Assembly (NCBI RefSeq): GCF_026626305.1
Contig: NZ_JAPNUE010000001.1
Location: forward strand, 558,001 to 622,000
Length of the DNA stretch: 64,000 nucleotides
Direction of reading: 5' to 3'
Origin: Frigidibacter sp. RF13
Lineage (GTDB): Bacteria; Pseudomonadota; Alphaproteobacteria; Rhodobacterales; Rhodobacteraceae
This document shows positions 1 to 9,406 of the stretch, piece by piece. The first letter of the stretch is position 1. Each line of letters opens with the position of its first letter. The notes below the pieces were generated by a model, which searched no databases, was not told the origin of the DNA, and worked only from the letters and a program-made list of their open reading frames with translations. The position numbers and the translations under genes are program-made.

Positions 1-948
1 GAGCGAATACCAGGGGTCCATCACGCAATCCTGGCCCCAGCCCACTGTGATGCCCTGGGCCTGCATCTCCTTCACCCGCGTCAGGCCTCGCCGCTTGGGG
101 TAGGTGTCGTGACGGCCCTGCAGAGTGATATTGATCAGGGGGTTCGGAATGGCGGTCATCCCACTTTCGGCGATCAGCGGCATAAGCTTCGAGACATAGT
201 AATTATCCATCGAATGCATGCTGGTCAGATGGCTGCCCGCCGCCCTGCCCCCCAGACCGTGGCGTGTGACCTCTCTCGCCATCGTCTCGACATGGCGGCT
301 CATCGGATCGTCGGTCTCGTCACAGTGCACATCCCACATTAGACCGCGCTCAGACGCGATGCGGCCAAGATCGCGCAGGCTTTCGGCCCCCTCCTCCATC
401 GTCCGTTCGAAATGCGGGATGCCGCCCACGACATCGACACCCATGTCAAGCGCGCGGATGACGTTTTCACGCCCCGTCTTCGTCCGGTAGAGCCCGTCCT
501 GGGGAAATGCCACCAGTTGCAGGTCGATGTAAGACGCCACCCGGCGTTTCACCTCCAGCATCGCCTCGACGCCCCGCAGATGGTCGGGCGTCGTATCGAC
601 ATGGGTGCGGATCGCCAGCAGGCCCATCGAGGCCGCCCAGTCGCAATAGGTCACCGCGCGGTCGACCATCTCGTCCACGGTCGCTATGTCCCGCAACTCC
701 CCCCACAGCGCGATCCCTTCAAGAAGCGTGCCCGAGGCATTCACCCGCGGGAGGCCATAGGACAAAGTCGCATCCATATGAAAATGCGGGTCGACGAACG
801 GCGGCGAGACAAGATCGCCGGTCGCGTCGATCACCTCGCGTGCCTCTCCCTCGATCCGGCCAACGGCCACGATCCGGTCGCCCCTGATGCCAATGTCGCC
901 GACCGTGCCGTCCGGCAGGGTTCCGCCCTTGATCAGAAGATCGAACAT
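1..948 (-). CDS. Cytosine deaminase-like amidohydrolase (3' end cut by window)
   Basis: The first 316 codons of an amidohydrolase-superfamily enzyme are present; the C-terminus lies beyond the window. The metal-site HxH lies in PHFHMD near residue 55, a further histidine in DVHCDETDD, and the CodA-like segments GRHDTYPKRRG and DCVMDPWYSL are near the cut end. These match the cytosine deaminase (CodA) family, which deaminates cytosine or related pyrimidines in the cytoplasm. CodA normally has GHDD at the last motif; here it is GQDC, so the Asp metal ligand is kept but the preceding His is Gln. The start overlaps the upstream permease stop (TGATG). As last gene of the BMP-type importer operon it probably acts on an imported base. 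The substrate could be another aminated heterocycle. Confidence 0.78.
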   Translation of the reverse strand, partial: MFDLLIKGGTLPDGTVGDIGIRGDRIVAVGRIEGEAREVIDATGDLVSPPFVDPHFHMDATLSYGLPRVNASGTLLEGIALWGELRDIATVDEMVDRAVTYCDWAASMGLLAIRTHVDTTPDHLRGVEAMLEVKRRVASYIDLQLVAFPQDGLYRTKTGRENVIRALDMGVDVVGGIPHFERTMEEGAESLRDLGRIASERGLMWDVHCDETDDPMSRHVETMAREVTRHGLGGRAAGSHLTSMHSMDNYYVSKLMPLIAESGMTAIPNPLINITLQGRHDTYPKRRGLTRVKEMQAQGITVGWGQDCVMDPWYSL

Positions 949-1892
949 CAGCGTTCCCCCTTGTTGAACGGAACCATCAGCGCCGCGGGGACCTCAGCCC
1001 GCCGCGACATGAAGACGAGTGCCAGGATCGACAGAACATATGGCACCATCAGGAACAACTGATAGGGCACGATTGCCCCCATAGGGGTCTGTTGCAGCCG
1101 CACCTGCAGCGCGTCGAAGGCCGCGAACAGCAGCGCACCAAGCGCCGCCTTTCCTGGCCGCCAGGCGCCGAAGACCACCAGAGCGATGCAGATCCAGCCG
1201 CGGCCGTTCACCATCTCGAAGAAGAAAGAGGAAAAGGCCGACATGGTCAGGAAGGCCCCGCCCACCGCCATCAGGCCCGAACCAGCGATCACCGCGCCCA
1301 TGCGGATCGCGGTGACCGAAAGCCCTTGCGCCTCGACCGCAGCCGGGTTTTCCCCCGCTGCGCGAAGCGCGAGGCCCAAAGGCGTGCGATAGAGCAGCAG
1401 CCAGACCGCGAGAACCAATGCGAAAGCCAGATAGGTCAGCGCCGTCTGGGCGAAGAAGGCAGGCCCGATCAGCGGAAGCTTCGCCAGAAGCGGGATTTCG
1501 AAGGGTTGGAAGGGTTCGATCTTTGGCGGTGAGGTCACTTCGGGCAGCGACAGGCGATAGGCGAAATAGGCCGTCGCGGTGGCCAGAAGCGTGACGCCAA
1601 GCCCAACCACATGCTGCGACAGGCCGAACGGCACGGTAAGTACCGCGTGCAGGAAACCAAAGGCCATGCCCACCAGCATGGCGATCAGAACCCCGGTCCA
1701 AAGGCCGAAGCCCAGATAGACCGTCATCCAGCCGGCAAAGGCGCCCGCGACCATTATCCCCTCGATGCCAAGGTTCAGGACGCCCGCGCGTTCGCAGATC
1801 AGTTCTCCAAGCGTGGCGAAGATCAGGGGCGAGGCGATGCGCACGGCAGCGGCCCAGAAGCTTGCGTTCAGGAGGATGTCGAAGAGATCCAT
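948..1892 (-). CDS. Nucleoside/base ABC transporter permease (second subunit)
   Basis: This 314-residue inner-membrane protein has about eight to nine hydrophobic segments and the NLGIEGIMVAGAF motif near residue 40, which is typical of the BPD_transp_2 permeases (YufQ/NupQ type) that pair with BMP-family binding proteins. It would form half of the membrane channel with the permease encoded just upstream. The gap to that gene is one base and the stop overlaps the start of the deaminase-like gene, so the operon is translationally coupled. The family is confident. The substrate (purine or pyrimidine nucleosides or bases) is inferred from the family and the deaminase neighbour. Confidence 0.88.
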   Translation of the reverse strand: MDLFDILLNASFWAAAVRIASPLIFATLGELICERAGVLNLGIEGIMVAGAFAGWMTVYLGFGLWTGVLIAMLVGMAFGFLHAVLTVPFGLSQHVVGLGVTLLATATAYFAYRLSLPEVTSPPKIEPFQPFEIPLLAKLPLIGPAFFAQTALTYLAFALVLAVWLLLYRTPLGLALRAAGENPAAVEAQGLSVTAIRMGAVIAGSGLMAVGGAFLTMSAFSSFFFEMVNGRGWICIALVVFGAWRPGKAALGALLFAAFDALQVRLQQTPMGAIVPYQLFLMVPYVLSILALVFMSRRAEVPAALMVPFNKGER

Positions 1893-1893
1893 C

Positions 1894-2943
1894 TTACCTC
1901 CAGCGGACGCGGGCGTGGGTGAGCCTGAGTGCCAGCACCATGGTCAGAAGTGCGGTCGCTGTCAGGATGTCGGCGATGTAGGTGGGAACGGCAGCGGCGC
2001 GGCTCATGCTGTCGGCGCCCACGAAGACGCCTGCAACGAAGAGGGCCGAGAGGACAACGCCCAACGGGTTGAGGAGCGCGAGCATCGCGACGATGATCCC
2101 CGCATAGCCAAAGCCCGGGCTGAGATCGAGCGTCAGGTTGCCCTTCAGCCCCGCAACCTCGGAAAAGCCCGCGAGCGCGGCAAGCCCGCCTGACAGAAGC
2201 GCGGTCTTCACCATCACCCGGTTGACCGGAATGCCCGCGAAACGCGCCGCCTCGGCATTGAGGCCTACGGCGCGGATTTCATAGCCCAAGGTCGTGCGCG
2301 TCTGGATGACCCAGACCGCAACCGCCGCCAGAAGGGCGAGCGCGAAGCCCCAGTGCAGGCGCAGGCCGGTCACGATGCGCGGCAGGCGCGCCTCGGGGAT
2401 CAACGCGGCGGACTTGGGCCAGCCCATCCCCATCGGGTCTTTCATCGGACCTTCCAGAAGGTAGGAGACGAACAGGAGCATGATGAAATTGAAGAGAAGC
2501 GTCGTCACCACCTCGTCCACGCCGAGGCGTGTCTTCAACAGCACCGGGCCGAGCAGGATCGCGGCCCCTGCGAGCATCGCTGCCAGCGCAAGGATCGGCA
2601 GGAGGAGCGCTGCAGGCAACCCCAACGCCCCGGTTCCAAGAATCACAGTGACGGCCGCGCCCGCATACAGCTGCGCCTCCGCCCCGATGTTCCAAAGCCG
2701 CGCCCGGAAGGCGACCGCGGCGGCGAGGCCAGTGAAAATGAGCGGCGTCGCCCGGTTCAGTGTCTCAAGAAGCGCGAACTTCGAGCCGACAGCGCCGGAA
2801 AGGATCAGCCCGAGTGTTGCAAACGGATTGGCACCGGCGAGCAGCGCCAGAAACGAGGCTGCGATGACCGTCAGGGCCAGTGCAACCGCGGGCAAGACGA
2901 TCCGTCGCGCCAGAGTGGGATTGGCGATCGGTTCAAGCCGCAT
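1894..2943 (-). CDS. Nucleoside/base ABC transporter permease (first subunit)
   Basis: This is a 349-residue polytopic inner-membrane protein of the YufP/NupP type. It has about ten hydrophobic segments; the segment around GAVGSKFALLETLNRATPL and the GYEIRAVGLNAEAARFAG loop are typical of ribose/nucleoside-type permeases. An in-frame ATG lies 14 codons upstream, but the ATG at 2943, giving MRLEPIANPT, is the better start because it overlaps the ATPase gene by only 11 bases and excludes a Gly/Arg-rich leader. It pairs with the permease immediately downstream and is energised by the twin ATPase encoded upstream. Confidence 0.87.
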   Translation of the reverse strand: MRLEPIANPTLARRIVLPAVALALTVIAASFLALLAGANPFATLGLILSGAVGSKFALLETLNRATPLIFTGLAAAVAFRARLWNIGAEAQLYAGAAVTVILGTGALGLPAALLLPILALAAMLAGAAILLGPVLLKTRLGVDEVVTTLLFNFIMLLFVSYLLEGPMKDPMGMGWPKSAALIPEARLPRIVTGLRLHWGFALALLAAVAVWVIQTRTTLGYEIRAVGLNAEAARFAGIPVNRVMVKTALLSGGLAALAGFSEVAGLKGNLTLDLSPGFGYAGIIVAMLALLNPLGVVLSALFVAGVFVGADSMSRAAAVPTYIADILTATALLTMVLALRLTHARVRWR

Positions 2944-4483
2944 GACCGGCCTCCCCGAACCCCTGCCCCGCCATCCAGAGGCCAAGCTCCGCCGGTGTCT
3001 TCGTCCCGCGCGGGAAGCCGGGCGACAGGCGGCCTTCGTAGATCACATGGATGACATCCGACAGCGCCGTGACCTCGTCGAGGTCTTCTGAAATCAGCAG
3101 GACGGCCGCCCCCGCGTCGCGGGCCGCGATCAGGCGGTTGTGGACGAAGGTCACCGCTCCGATATCGAGGCCCCGGACCGGCTGGTTCGCCAGAATGATC
3201 CGCGGGGCCGCTTCCAGAACCCGGCCGAGGATCAGCTTCTGCATATTGCCGCCAGAGAGAAGCCGGATGCGGGCCGAAGGCCCCGGGCAGCGCACGTCAT
3301 AGGTTTCGATGATCCGGCGGGCGAAGCCTTCCGCCGCGCGCCAGTCCATCCAGCCCCGGCGGCTCATCGGCGCGCGGGCGTAGCTTTCTAGGATGGCATT
3401 TTCGGTCAGCGAGAAATCCGCGACCGTCCCGGTGCGGTGGCGATCCTCGGGAATGCGGGCGATGCCCGCAGCAAGGGCGGAGCGCGGCGACCAGTCGACT
3501 CCGTCATCCTCGGCCAGATCCATCCGGCCTTGGGTCGGGCTTTCCAGCCCGCCGATCAGCGCGGCGAGCGCCGATTGGCCATTGCCGGAAACGCCCGCAA
3601 GCCCGATGATCTGCCCTGCCCGAAGCTCAAGATCCACCCCCTTCAGCCTCGGCGCATTGCCCCGGCGCGCCGTCTCGACACCTTTGAGCGTCAGCAGTGC
3701 CGGCCCGGGCACCCGTTCCGCCACCTTGGGCGCGGCAATCTCTGCCCCCACCATCATCTCGGCCAACCTGTGACGGTCGGTCCGCGCCGTCTCGACCTCG
3801 CCCACCAGTTTTCCGTGGCGCAGGACGAGTACGCGGGAGGAGATTTCCATGACCTCGCCCAGCTTGTGCGAGATGAAGATGATCGAGAGGCCAAGCGCCA
3901 CCGCCTTCTTCAAGGTCGCGAAGAGCGCGGTGGTTTCCTGCGGGGTCAGGACCGCCGTGGGTTCGTCCAAGATCAGGATACGGGCGTCGCGATAGAGCGC
4001 CTTCAGGATCTCGACCCGCTGGCGTTCACCGACCGACAGGCTGCCGACCCGGGCGTCCGGATGGACTGCGAGGCCGAAGTCCTGCGCGAGTCTGCTGACG
4101 CGCGCCCGTGCCGCCGCGTTGCCGAGGCTTGGTGAGAATAGCGATCGGGTGCCCAGGAGGATATTGTCCAGAACAGACAGGTTATCGGCCAGGGTGAAAT
4201 GCTGGTGCACCATGCCGACGCCCGACGCGAGCGCCGCGCGGGGATGGCCGGGCGGCAGGGGCTGGCCAAAAACCTCGACCGTTCCCGCATCGGCCGTGTA
4301 ATGGCCGAAGAGGATGTTCATCAGCGTGGTCTTGCCCGCGCCATTTTCGCCGAGAAGGGCAATGACCTCGCCCCGTCTCAGATCAAAGCCGATCGCATCA
4401 TTGGCCAGAAGCGCACCGAAGCGCTTGGTGATGCCGGAGAGGCGGAGGACAACCTCCGCCCCGCCCGTGTCCCTGTCACTCAC
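2933..4483 (-). CDS. Nucleoside/base ABC transporter twin ATPase
   Basis: This 516-residue protein contains two ABC ATPase domains in tandem, as in the YufO/NupO and MglA/RbsA group. The N-terminal half has Walker A GENGAGKTTL, signature LSVGERQRVEI and Walker B ILILDEPTA. The C-terminal half has a degenerate Walker A (GVSGNGQSAL) and signature LSGGNMQKLILGR, and the expected Walker B Asp-Glu is NQ (ILANQPVRGLD), so that half probably lacks normal hydrolysis, as is usual in the family. The start is a GTG at 4483 in a GTGA overlap with the binding-protein stop; the reading frame upstream is Arg-rich and not protein-like. It would power uptake through the two permeases downstream. Confidence 0.9.
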   Translation of the reverse strand: MSDRDTGGAEVVLRLSGITKRFGALLANDAIGFDLRRGEVIALLGENGAGKTTLMNILFGHYTADAGTVEVFGQPLPPGHPRAALASGVGMVHQHFTLADNLSVLDNILLGTRSLFSPSLGNAAARARVSRLAQDFGLAVHPDARVGSLSVGERQRVEILKALYRDARILILDEPTAVLTPQETTALFATLKKAVALGLSIIFISHKLGEVMEISSRVLVLRHGKLVGEVETARTDRHRLAEMMVGAEIAAPKVAERVPGPALLTLKGVETARRGNAPRLKGVDLELRAGQIIGLAGVSGNGQSALAALIGGLESPTQGRMDLAEDDGVDWSPRSALAAGIARIPEDRHRTGTVADFSLTENAILESYARAPMSRRGWMDWRAAEGFARRIIETYDVRCPGPSARIRLLSGGNMQKLILGRVLEAAPRIILANQPVRGLDIGAVTFVHNRLIAARDAGAAVLLISEDLDEVTALSDVIHVIYEGRLSPGFPRGTKTPAELGLWMAGQGFGEAGHAA

Positions 4484-5499
4484 GAGGATTTCGGCTCGCC
4501 GTCGTCGATGGCGACGGTGAAGGACCCGTCCTTGATCGCCGCTTCGCGCTCGGCGGCGAGCTTCGCTGCTGCCTCCGGCACCTTGCCTTCGAACGTGCCG
4601 AGGGGGGCAAGCGAGCAACCACCTTCCTTCATGAAGGAATAGACGCCGTAATTGTCGGCCTTGAAGGTCCCGGCCATGACATTTTCCAAAGCCTTGTTGA
4701 AGGTCGGCTCAAAGTGCCAGAGCGCCGAGGCGACGACCGTGTCGGGATAGTCGCCCTGGGTGTCGATCACATTGCCGATCGAGAGAACCCCGCGCTCCTT
4801 GGCCGCGTCCGAGACGCCGAACCGTTCGGCGTAAAGCAGGTCGGCCCCGCCGTCGATCATCGCGAAGGCGGTTTCCTTGGCCTTGGGCGGATCGAACCAG
4901 GAGCCGATGAAGGAAACCTGGAACTTGGCGTCCGGCCGCGTCTCGCGCACGCCGGCCATGAAGGCGTTCATCAGCCGGTTGACTTCTGGGATCGGGAAGC
5001 CGCCGACCATGCCGATATTGCCCGACTGGGTCATGGAACCAGCAATGATACCTGAGAGATAGGAGGCGTCCTGAATGTAATTGTCAAAGACGGCGAGATT
5101 GGGATAGGCCTCGTCCGGCATGAAACTCGACCCCAGAAGGAAGGCCACTTCAGGATAATCGAGCACCACCTCGCGCGCCTCCTGCTCGGCGCCGAAGATC
5201 TCGCCCACGATGAGCTTGGCGCCGCCCTCGGCATATTCGCGCATCACGCGCGGATAGTCGGTGTTGGCGGTGTTCTCGGTGTAGCTGTAGTCGATCAGAC
5301 CCGCGGCCTTGGCGGCTTCGGCCGCTTTGTGAATGCGGCTGACCCATTGCTGTTCTACGGGCACGGTATAGATGCCCGCCACCTTGACCGGGTCGGCTGC
5401 GACCGCCCGGTGCGGCATGAGCGAGAGGCCGGTGGCGGCGCCGGCGGATGCGAGAAGCGTGCGCCGGGTCAGACCGGCGAAGAGCGGTTTTGTGGTCAT
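4480..5499 (-). CDS. BMP-family ABC transporter substrate-binding protein
   Basis: This 339-residue protein begins with a signal of twin-arginine type (LTRRTLLASAG, then a hydrophobic stretch ending at AVA-AD), so it is probably exported folded to the periplasm. The mature part carries Bmp/PnrA features: KVAGIYTVPVEQQW, the PRVMREYAEGGAKLIVGE region and GNIGMVGGFPIPEVNR. The family binds nucleosides or related bases. It is the first gene of a five-gene operon (binding protein, twin ATPase, two permeases, cytosine-deaminase-like enzyme). The lack of a lipobox cysteine fits a Gram-negative soluble binding protein. Confidence 0.9.
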   Translation of the reverse strand: MTTKPLFAGLTRRTLLASAGAATGLSLMPHRAVAADPVKVAGIYTVPVEQQWVSRIHKAAEAAKAAGLIDYSYTENTANTDYPRVMREYAEGGAKLIVGEIFGAEQEAREVVLDYPEVAFLLGSSFMPDEAYPNLAVFDNYIQDASYLSGIIAGSMTQSGNIGMVGGFPIPEVNRLMNAFMAGVRETRPDAKFQVSFIGSWFDPPKAKETAFAMIDGGADLLYAERFGVSDAAKERGVLSIGNVIDTQGDYPDTVVASALWHFEPTFNKALENVMAGTFKADNYGVYSFMKEGGCSLAPLGTFEGKVPEAAAKLAAEREAAIKDGSFTVAIDDGEPKSS

Positions 5500-5597
5500 C
5501 TGGGTCCCCGTTGGTTGGCAGTCGTTATTTTTATCAATCGGTAAATTTCTTCGCAGATTCGCGCAACTTTATTTTACCCCGCGTCAGGACGGCCCGC

Positions 5598-5690
5598 GAA
5601 ATATTTCGTCCCGCCTCTGGCGGGGACGATCCGCCGGGAGGGCTCTGCCCTCCCGGACCCTCCCGGAGTATTTCGGGACAGAACGTGAAG
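5598..5690. repeat. GC-rich palindromic intergenic repeat, copy 1
   Basis: Two tandem hairpins are followed by a conserved tail. The first is CCCGCC/GGCGGG with a TCT loop (5610-5624). The second is a perfect 10-bp stem, CCGGGAGGGC/GCCCTCCCGG, with loop TCT (5634-5656). The tail is ACCCTCCCGGAGTATTTCGG. The same layout recurs at 16077-16150. It fills the gap between hyuB, which ends at 5704, and the BMP operon, so it may also act as a transcriptional boundary. Similar elements are widespread in Rhodobacteraceae intergenic DNA. Confidence 0.75.
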
Positions 5691-5703
5691 TGCGGTTGAG
5701 GCC

Positions 5704-7380
5704 CTACCGAGAAAAAAGCCGTTGCGCCTCGGCCGTGCTGTAACGGCCGAGGCGGACATCCTCGGCCAAGGCGGCCGGGTCACGCCGTGCTGGATCGCCA
5801 TAACCGCCGCCGCCCGGTGTGCGGACCCGGACCCGGTCGCCGGGCTGAAGCGGGATGTCCTGCGCCTTCGAGAGATGCTCAGGTATCACCGTGCCGGCGG
5901 GCCTGATGATCTCGACCCGGTTCACCGCGCCATCGGCGCCGCCGAGCGCACCCTGCGGGCCGGTGCGGCCATGGTCCATCACGAAGCTCGCGCGGGCGCT
6001 GCCGCGCAGGAGCTCGATCTCATAGTCGAGGCCGAAGCCACCGCGATGTTCACCTGCGCCACCCGAGCCTTCATGCAGCGCGTAGCGGCGGTAGAGGACC
6101 GGATAGGTCTGTTCCATGATCTCGACAGGCGGCGCCTTCGAAATGCCGATGGTCGAGCAGCCGTTCGAGAGCCCGTCATGGTCGGCATTGCCGCCATAGC
6201 CTCCGCCGGAAATCTGGTACATCACATAATCGCGGCCGCGTTCGGGGTCGTGGCCACCAAGGCCGAAATTGCCCGAGGTTCCGGCGGGCGCGGCGGTGAC
6301 ACGGTCGGGCAGCGCGGCGACAAGGGCGGCGAAAACGGCTTCGGCAATCCTCTGGCTGACTTCGGCCGCGCAGCCCGAGACCGGGCGAGGGTATTGGGCG
6401 TCAAGGAAGGTGCCTTCGATATTCACGATCTCGAACGGCTCGAAAGCGCCCGCCGACATCGGCACATCAGGGAAGATATGCCGCATGGCGAGATAGACCG
6501 CCGAGAAGGTCGTTGCGCGGACCGAGTTCATCGGCCCCATGCAGGGCGGTGAGGAACCTCTGAAATCGAAGGTCAGGCTGCCACCCTTGCGCGTGACCGT
6601 CAGGGCGATCGTCAGCGGTTCGTTCACCACGCCGTCGCTGTCGATGATGGCCTTCCCCTTCCAGTCACCCTCCGGGATCAGGCGCACGTTTGCCTCCATC
6701 TGCCGCGCGGCGCGGCTGCGCATTTCTGCTATCGCCGCGCGCACCGCCCCGTCACCATAGCGGTCAAGGATCGTGGTCAGCCGTTCGGCGCCCACGAGAA
6801 GCGCCGCAGCCTGCGCCTTCACGTCGCCGATCCGCTGTTCGCTGACGCGGATATTCGAGCAGATGACCTGCCAGAGTTCGTCCTGCAGCACACCTTTCTT
6901 GAAAAGCTTCACCGGGGGCAATCGCAGCCCCTCCTGCTCGGCGCTGATCGCGCTTGCCGAAAAGCCGCCCGGCACCGCGCCGCCGGTGTCAGGCCAGTGA
7001 CCGGTGTTTGAGAGCCAGCAGAAGATCTCGCCCTGCCGGTAGAAAGGCATGGCGAAGCGCACATCCATCAAATGGGTGCCACCGAGATAGGGGTCGTTGA
7101 CGATATAGATATCGCCCTCATCCGGCGGCTTCGTCAGGCCGGAAGCGATGCGTTCGATGATATGGCGAGTCGAGAATTGCATGGTGCCGACGAAGACGGG
7201 CAGGCCGCGCGAGCCTTGTGCGATCAGGCTGCCGTCGATGGGATCATAGATTCCGTCCGAGCGGTCGTCGGCCTCGGCGATGACGGGCGAGAAGGCGGCG
7301 CGCGAGAAAGACAGGTCCATCTCGTCGCAGACCTGCTGCAGGCCCGCCTGGATGACGGCGAGGGTGATCGGGTCAAGCAC
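5704..7380 (-). CDS. hyuB: Hydantoinase B/oxoprolinase family subunit
   Basis: This 558-residue protein belongs to the HyuB (N-methylhydantoinase/acetophenone carboxylase beta) family. Motifs seen include EADDRSDGIYDP, the IVNDPYLGGTHLMD segment with candidate metal ligands, GGGYGGNADHDG and the C-terminal GDRVRVRTPGGGGYGDP. HyuB works with HyuA in ATP-dependent opening of cyclic amides such as hydantoins and 5-oxoproline. The start is GTG at 7380, preceded by a strong TAGGAGG site and overlapping the hyuA stop by eight bases. It is the last gene of the LIV-transporter/hyu operon. The true substrate is unknown; the neighbouring hydroxylase operon suggests a lactam from a reduced N-heterocycle. 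Confidence 0.88.
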   Translation of the reverse strand: MLDPITLAVIQAGLQQVCDEMDLSFSRAAFSPVIAEADDRSDGIYDPIDGSLIAQGSRGLPVFVGTMQFSTRHIIERIASGLTKPPDEGDIYIVNDPYLGGTHLMDVRFAMPFYRQGEIFCWLSNTGHWPDTGGAVPGGFSASAISAEQEGLRLPPVKLFKKGVLQDELWQVICSNIRVSEQRIGDVKAQAAALLVGAERLTTILDRYGDGAVRAAIAEMRSRAARQMEANVRLIPEGDWKGKAIIDSDGVVNEPLTIALTVTRKGGSLTFDFRGSSPPCMGPMNSVRATTFSAVYLAMRHIFPDVPMSAGAFEPFEIVNIEGTFLDAQYPRPVSGCAAEVSQRIAEAVFAALVAALPDRVTAAPAGTSGNFGLGGHDPERGRDYVMYQISGGGYGGNADHDGLSNGCSTIGISKAPPVEIMEQTYPVLYRRYALHEGSGGAGEHRGGFGLDYEIELLRGSARASFVMDHGRTGPQGALGGADGAVNRVEIIRPAGTVIPEHLSKAQDIPLQPGDRVRVRTPGGGGYGDPARRDPAALAEDVRLGRYSTAEAQRLFSR

Positions 7381-9406
7381 GGGTGCCTCCTACCGTCACG
7401 ATCAGATTGCCCTCTGCGTCGGTCTCGACCCGGTCGCCGGGCTCGATCACGATGGTCGTGTCCATCTGCTCGATGATCGCGGGGCCGGTAAGGCGGGCAT
7501 CCGCTGGCAGATGGTCGCGCCAGTAGACCGGCGTCTCGACCCAGCCGCCGAACCAGACGGGGCGCGTGCCGGTCTGCGCCTCTGTCAGCGACGGGCGGCG
7601 CCCGGCGGGATCGATGAGGGTGGACAGGTCGATGGAGGGCCGCTCGCCGATCACCGAACAGTTGAGGTTCACGAGGTTGGCCCGGATCGTCGGCAGATCG
7701 ACGCGGAACCGGTCGAAATAGGCACGCTCAAATGCCGCTTGCAGGGCGTCCCGCGCGGGCGCGCCGTCCGGCAGGCGGACGCGCAGGAGGTGGGTCTGGC
7801 CGATGAACTGCATGTCGGCGGTGAATTCCGTCCGCACCTCGCGGACCCTGATCCGCTCGGCGCCGATCAGGCGGCGGCCCTCGGCCTCCTGCGCAGCCCA
7901 GATGGCATGGACCGCCTCCATGTCCACCGTGTCGAGCGGGCGGTTCAGGGTGCGCACGAAATCGTGACGCAGATCGGCCACCACGCAGCCGAGCGCATTG
8001 GTGATGCCGGGGCGGGCCGGGATCAGGACCTTCGGGATCGCCAGTTCGCGCGCCAGTGCCGTCGCGTGCAAGGGCCCCGCGCCGCCGAAGGCGAAGAGGG
8101 CGAAATCGCGCGGGTCGGCGCCCACCGAGATCGAAACCATGCGGATCGCGCCCGCCATATGGATATTGCCGAGCGTCAAGACCGCCTCTGCCGCCTGTTC
8201 GGCCGAGAGACCCAAGGGTGCGCCGATCCGGTCGGCAAAGGCCGCGCGCACCCGGTCAAGCGCATGGCCGAAGCGCGTGGGCGACAGACGGCCGAGCAGC
8301 ACATTGGCGTCGGAGATTGTCGGCTCCGTTCCGCCACGCCCGTAGCAGATGGGCCCGGGGTTCGACCCGGCGCTTTCGGGGCCGACGCGCAGCATGCCGC
8401 CCGCATCGACCCGGGCGATTGACCCGCCGCCCGCGCCCACGGTCCTGACATCGACCATCGGCACATGGATCGGCATCGCATATTCGACCTCGATCTCGTT
8501 CGACACGGGCGCCCTGCCCGCCCGGATCATCGCCACATCGGTCGAGGTACCGCCCATGTCGTAGGTGACGAGATTCTCTATCCCCGCCCGCCGCCCGGTG
8601 TAGACGGCAGCCATCACACCCGAGGCGGGGCCTGACATCACCGTCTTGACCGCCTCGCGGGCGACGGCGCGGGCCGACACCATCCCGCCATTGCCGTTCA
8701 TCACCAGAAGCTCACGCCTGTAGCAGCGCGCCGCCAGTTCATCCGACAGCCGCGCCATGTAGCGTTCGAGAAGCGGCTGGACCGAGGCATTGACCGCAGC
8801 CGTCACCCCGCGCTCGAACTCCCGGCTTTCGGAGAGGAGCGCGTGGCCGAGGGTCACATAGCGGTTGGGCCAGAGGCGGGCGGCAATCTCGCCCGCGCGC
8901 AGCTCATGTGCCGGATTGGCATAGGAATGCAGGAAATGGATGACGAGGCTTTCGCAGCCCTGATCCAGAAGCTGCCGCACCGCCGTGGTGACAGCTTCCT
9001 CGTCCAGGGGCGTCAGCACGCGGCCGCGCGCATCCATCCGTTCGGGCACTTCCAGCCGCAGGTCGCGCGGAATGACCGGCACGAAGCGGCCCGTCATACC
9101 ATAGGGCTGCGGGCGGGTGCGGCGACCCAGTTCCAGAACGTCGCGGAAACCTTCTGTGGTGATCAGACCCGTGCGCGACAGCTTGCGTTCAAGAACCGCG
9201 TTCGTTGTGGTCGTAGTGCCATGGACGATCAGGTCAAGCGCGGCGAGGTCCGCCCCCGCCTCATCGAAAGCCGCCAGCACGCCAAACGCCTGATTGTCGA
9301 GCGTTGTCGGCACCTTGGCCAGCCGGACCGCGCCGCTTGCTGCATCGAAAATCACCAGATCGGTGAAGGTGCCGCCAACATCGACCCCCGCGACCAGCCC
9401 TGCCAT
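7373..9406 (-). CDS. hyuA: Hydantoinase A/oxoprolinase family subunit
   Basis: This 677-residue cytoplasmic enzyme belongs to the HyuA family, with an actin-like ATPase fold. It has the N-terminal phosphate loop GVDVGGTFTDLV, HGTTTTTNAVLERK, a second phosphate motif YDMGGTSTDVAMI near residue 285, and FGGAGPLHA near residue 430. HyuA activates a cyclic amide at the cost of ATP for ring opening by the HyuAB complex. The ATG at 9406 overlaps the upstream ATPase stop by one base (TGATG); a GTG one codon earlier is also possible. Cotranscription with a LIV-type importer suggests that the imported compound or its product is the substrate. Confidence 0.88.
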   Translation of the reverse strand: MAGLVAGVDVGGTFTDLVIFDAASGAVRLAKVPTTLDNQAFGVLAAFDEAGADLAALDLIVHGTTTTTNAVLERKLSRTGLITTEGFRDVLELGRRTRPQPYGMTGRFVPVIPRDLRLEVPERMDARGRVLTPLDEEAVTTAVRQLLDQGCESLVIHFLHSYANPAHELRAGEIAARLWPNRYVTLGHALLSESREFERGVTAAVNASVQPLLERYMARLSDELAARCYRRELLVMNGNGGMVSARAVAREAVKTVMSGPASGVMAAVYTGRRAGIENLVTYDMGGTSTDVAMIRAGRAPVSNEIEVEYAMPIHVPMVDVRTVGAGGGSIARVDAGGMLRVGPESAGSNPGPICYGRGGTEPTISDANVLLGRLSPTRFGHALDRVRAAFADRIGAPLGLSAEQAAEAVLTLGNIHMAGAIRMVSISVGADPRDFALFAFGGAGPLHATALARELAIPKVLIPARPGITNALGCVVADLRHDFVRTLNRPLDTVDMEAVHAIWAAQEAEGRRLIGAERIRVREVRTEFTADMQFIGQTHLLRVRLPDGAPARDALQAAFERAYFDRFRVDLPTIRANLVNLNCSVIGERPSIDLSTLIDPAGRRPSLTEAQTGTRPVWFGGWVETPVYWRDHLPADARLTGPAIIEQMDTTIVIEPGDRVETDAEGNLIVTVGGTRA

